Below, in pieces: positions 62,186-64,000 of a stretch of DNA of 64,000 bases. The position numbers were made by a program, and so were the translations under genes. Origin of the DNA: Halomonas huangheensis (lineage in GTDB: Bacteria > Pseudomonadota > Gammaproteobacteria > Pseudomonadales > Halomonadaceae); NCBI RefSeq assembly GCF_001431725.1, contig NZ_CP013106.1:4588001-4652000 (forward strand). Direction: 5' to 3'. Positions within the stretch are counted from its first letter, which is position 1; every line of letters starts with the position of its first letter. The notes beneath the pieces were generated by a model. The model was given only the letters and a program-made list of their open reading frames with translations. It ran no database searches and was not told the origin of the DNA.

Positions 62186-63539
62186 ACTCCTCGACCAGAG
62201 CATCCGTGAACAACTGCATGAACTGAACGCAGGGCATACCACGGCACAAGCAATACTGGATGCAACGCTTGATCGGATCCGGGACCGAAATCAGCGACTG
62301 CACGCTTATGTTCACATCGACGAAAGCGGAGCCAGAGCGCAGGCCCAACGAATCGATCAATTGCGGGCCGCCGGGCTGGATACAGGGCCACTGGGCGGCA
62401 TTCCTGTCGCGCTCAAGGACCTGATCGATGCCAAAGGGCAGCCAGGATACTGCGGCTCTCATGCCTTCGACGCAAAAGCGCCAGAGCACGATGCCGAAAT
62501 CGTTGCCCGGTTGCGAGGGGCCGGAGCCATCATTCTCGGTAAGGTGGCCACCTACGAGTTCGCCTTGAATGGTCCCACCTACGACCAGCCCTATCCGATA
62601 GCGCGCAATCCGTGGAACCTTGAGCATATTACCGGAGGCTCATCCTCGGGCAGTGCCTCAGCGGTTGCTGGCGGTACAGTCAGAGCGGCCATCGGAACCG
62701 ACACCGGAGGCTCAGTCAGGAGCCCGGCAAGCTATTGCGGCATCGTCGGGCTGAAACCCAGTACTGGACTGCTGCCGCTCGATGGCGTCTTTCCGCTCTC
62801 GCAATCTCTCGACACCCTTGGCGTGCTGGCAATGTGTGTCGACGATGCCGCCATACTGCTCGATGCCATGTCGGCCCAGCAAGGCCAGAGTGCCGCCGCT
62901 AGTCGCATCGACCAACCCGTTTCAGGGCTTACGATCGGCTACGCACGCGACTGGATAACCGACAACCCGAATACCGACCCCGCAGTCATCGACCTGCTTG
63001 ATGCCGCCGCCTCCAGCCTGTCACTGCTCGGCATGCGCGTAACCCCCATCACCATGCCGGATTACCCCGCCAGCGAAGAGGTCGGGCGCATCATCCTGCT
63101 TCAGGAAGCATTTCTGAACCACCAACACCGGCTGGGAACACACGGTCAGGACTATGGCGAAGTAACCCGCGAAGTGTTGATGGAGGGAGCAAGCATCAAC
63201 CCGACCGAAGTCAGCCAGGCACGTGAGATGGCACAGCGCCTGCGAACCGAGGTTGATGACGTCCTCAACACCAGCGGAATCATCATGACCGCGACCACGC
63301 TTGGCCCCGCTCCGCCGCTGGGCAACGGCAAAGCCGTCTGGACCCCGATGCGAACCATACCGTTCAACATTACCGGACACCCCGCCATCAGCATCCCGTG
63401 CGGCTTTATTGACGGCTTACCCATCGGCTTGCAACTCATCGGCCGCCACGGCGACGAAGCCAGCCTCTGTCAGATCGCCCATGCCTTCGAACAAAGCACG
63501 GCGCACTCCGTTCAGCGCCCACCAACACACACCTATTAA
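62178..63539 (+). CDS. amidase-signature family enzyme
   Basis: A 453-residue amidase-signature protein. The Ser-Ser-Lys triad aligns as Lys80 (VALKDLIDA), Ser155 (ITGGSSSGSASA) and Ser179 (GTDTGGSVRSPAS), with the family's usual 75- and 24-residue spacing. Such enzymes hydrolyse amides or carbamates. AtzF/allophanate and GatA-like proteins share the fold, but nothing suggests tRNA amidation here. It starts 8 bases inside the hydrolase gene. The amide nitrogen source and substrate are unknown; the operon suggests it acts on the same compound. Confidence 0.92.
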   Translation: MTELLDQSIREQLHELNAGHTTAQAILDATLDRIRDRNQRLHAYVHIDESGARAQAQRIDQLRAAGLDTGPLGGIPVALKDLIDAKGQPGYCGSHAFDAKAPEHDAEIVARLRGAGAIILGKVATYEFALNGPTYDQPYPIARNPWNLEHITGGSSSGSASAVAGGTVRAAIGTDTGGSVRSPASYCGIVGLKPSTGLLPLDGVFPLSQSLDTLGVLAMCVDDAAILLDAMSAQQGQSAAASRIDQPVSGLTIGYARDWITDNPNTDPAVIDLLDAAASSLSLLGMRVTPITMPDYPASEEVGRIILLQEAFLNHQHRLGTHGQDYGEVTREVLMEGASINPTEVSQAREMAQRLRTEVDDVLNTSGIIMTATTLGPAPPLGNGKAVWTPMRTIPFNITGHPAISIPCGFIDGLPIGLQLIGRHGDEASLCQIAHAFEQSTAHSVQRPPTHTY

Positions 63540-63687
63540 CTCAATAATAAACAACGTCAGATTTTTCATCATATATCTGCCCCACTAACAGGAGCCGCCC
63601 TACAACAAGATTTCACCATGTACGCCAACACACTCCCACGCTATGACAAATAGCTCTTAGACCTACTCATAAAAATAAGGCCCGTAC

Positions 63688-63711
63688 CCCCGGAAGCACC
63701 AGCCTCCGGGG
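63688..63711. terminator. hairpin upstream of the porin gene
   Basis: CCCCGGA (63688-63694) and TCCGGGG (63705-63711) form a 7-bp stem with a 10-base loop. An outer AGGCC/GGCCT pair may extend it. On the minus strand the stem is followed by TTATTTTTA, so it could end antisense transcripts. On the plus strand it may lie in the porin leader or end the amidase operon. Confidence 0.4.
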
Positions 63712-63741
63712 CCTCTAACAAATAAATTTCAAAGGAAAACA

Positions 63742-64000
63742 ATGAAAAACATAACAAAATTCCTGTTAATAGGAAGCATTTCAGTCGCAAGCATGCCTAC
63801 CGCACTTGCATTTGATCTTTATAAGGATGCTGACACAGAACTATCCTTTAGCGGCCGCCTTCAAGCAAGATATAACACCTATCAAGATGGCAGCAGCATG
63901 TGGGATACCGGATCGACTCGCTGGGGGCTTTACGCCAAACAGGGAATCAACGCGGATCTGGAAGTAGTTGCAGGCTCAGAATGGACTGTGACTGCCAATG
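63742..64000 (+). CDS. outer-membrane porin, 5' part only
   Basis: ATG 63742 with AAAGGAAA upstream opens a frame that runs off the right edge (86 residues). It begins with a signal peptide (LLIGSISVASMPTALA) and continues FDLYKDADTELSFSGRLQAR, the usual start of general Gram-negative porins (YxDxDxxLxFxGRLQAR). The AT-rich composition is like that of the KdgM porin. Its function cannot be judged from the fragment. Confidence 0.82.
   Translation, partial: MKNITKFLLIGSISVASMPTALAFDLYKDADTELSFSGRLQARYNTYQDGSSMWDTGSTRWGLYAKQGINADLEVVAGSEWTVTAN

Noticed and set aside
62178..63539. GatA glutamyl-tRNA amidotransferase subunit
   Set aside because: It shares the amidase signature, but no gatB or gatC is near and the operon is catabolic.
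1..64000. tRNA, rRNA, IS elements, prophage or integron parts
   Set aside because: No cloverleaf-like genes, transposase or integrase reading frames, or flanking target duplications were recognised on either strand.

Overview
The window reads as a chromosomal segment of a marine or halophilic gammaproteobacterium, most like the Halomonas/Chromohalobacter group. This is inferred from gene content and protein resemblance (enterobacterial-type AhpC/AhpF, KdgR, KduI/KduD and AldA beside three TRAP transporters) and moderate-to-high GC coding sequence. No rRNA or tRNA gene, insertion sequence, prophage or CRISPR array was recognised. The window opens inside a flagellar sigma factor gene (fliA) and closes inside an outer-membrane porin gene.

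Layout. (1) 1-4383: fliA 3' end, a parDE-type toxin-antitoxin pair, ahpC and ahpF with a good terminator, and an exported protein of unknown function. (2) 4479-13062: a LysR regulator divergent from a complete non-phosphorylating L-rhamnose pathway (mutarotase, 1-dehydrogenase, lactonase, L-rhamnonate dehydratase, 2-keto-3-deoxy-L-rhamnonate aldolase, lactaldehyde dehydrogenase) with an NCS1-family permease and a tiny membrane protein. (3) 13261-23210: a KdgR-type pectin block with kduI, kduD, kdgR, a KdgM-like porin, a TRAP transporter, a GH105 unsaturated rhamnogalacturonyl hydrolase, a TIM-barrel protein and a GntP permease. Regions 2 and 3 fit together: GH105 cleavage of an unsaturated galacturonyl-rhamnose disaccharide releases the two sugars these pathways consume.

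(4) 23160-37780: organic-acid catabolism. It holds a DCC-family protein, an RraA-like protein with a TRAP system, an M20 peptidase/deacylase flanked by two related LysR regulators, an operon pairing a third TRAP system with a CitE-like lyase and a ThDP enzyme, and a DapA/NanA-family lyase broken by a one-base frameshift. (5) 38052-48362: a TonB-dependent siderophore receptor, an HTH protein with a beta-propeller partner, the NfeD/slipin pair, an EmrAB-type efflux pair and a YciI protein.

(6) 48590-63539: the least explained block. Two histidinol-dehydrogenase-family enzymes that have lost the histidinol-binding Glu, an SDR, an HpcH/HpaI aldolase, a LacI regulator, a CUT1-type sugar ABC transporter and a two-domain SnoaL/NTF2-like protein all lie on the minus strand. 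A divergent operon of bicupin, alpha/beta hydrolase and amidase follows. The substrate is unknown. Four tandem 17-bp repeats lie upstream of the binding-protein gene, and candidate palindromic operators lie at two promoters. This block is the best candidate here for an undescribed catabolic system.
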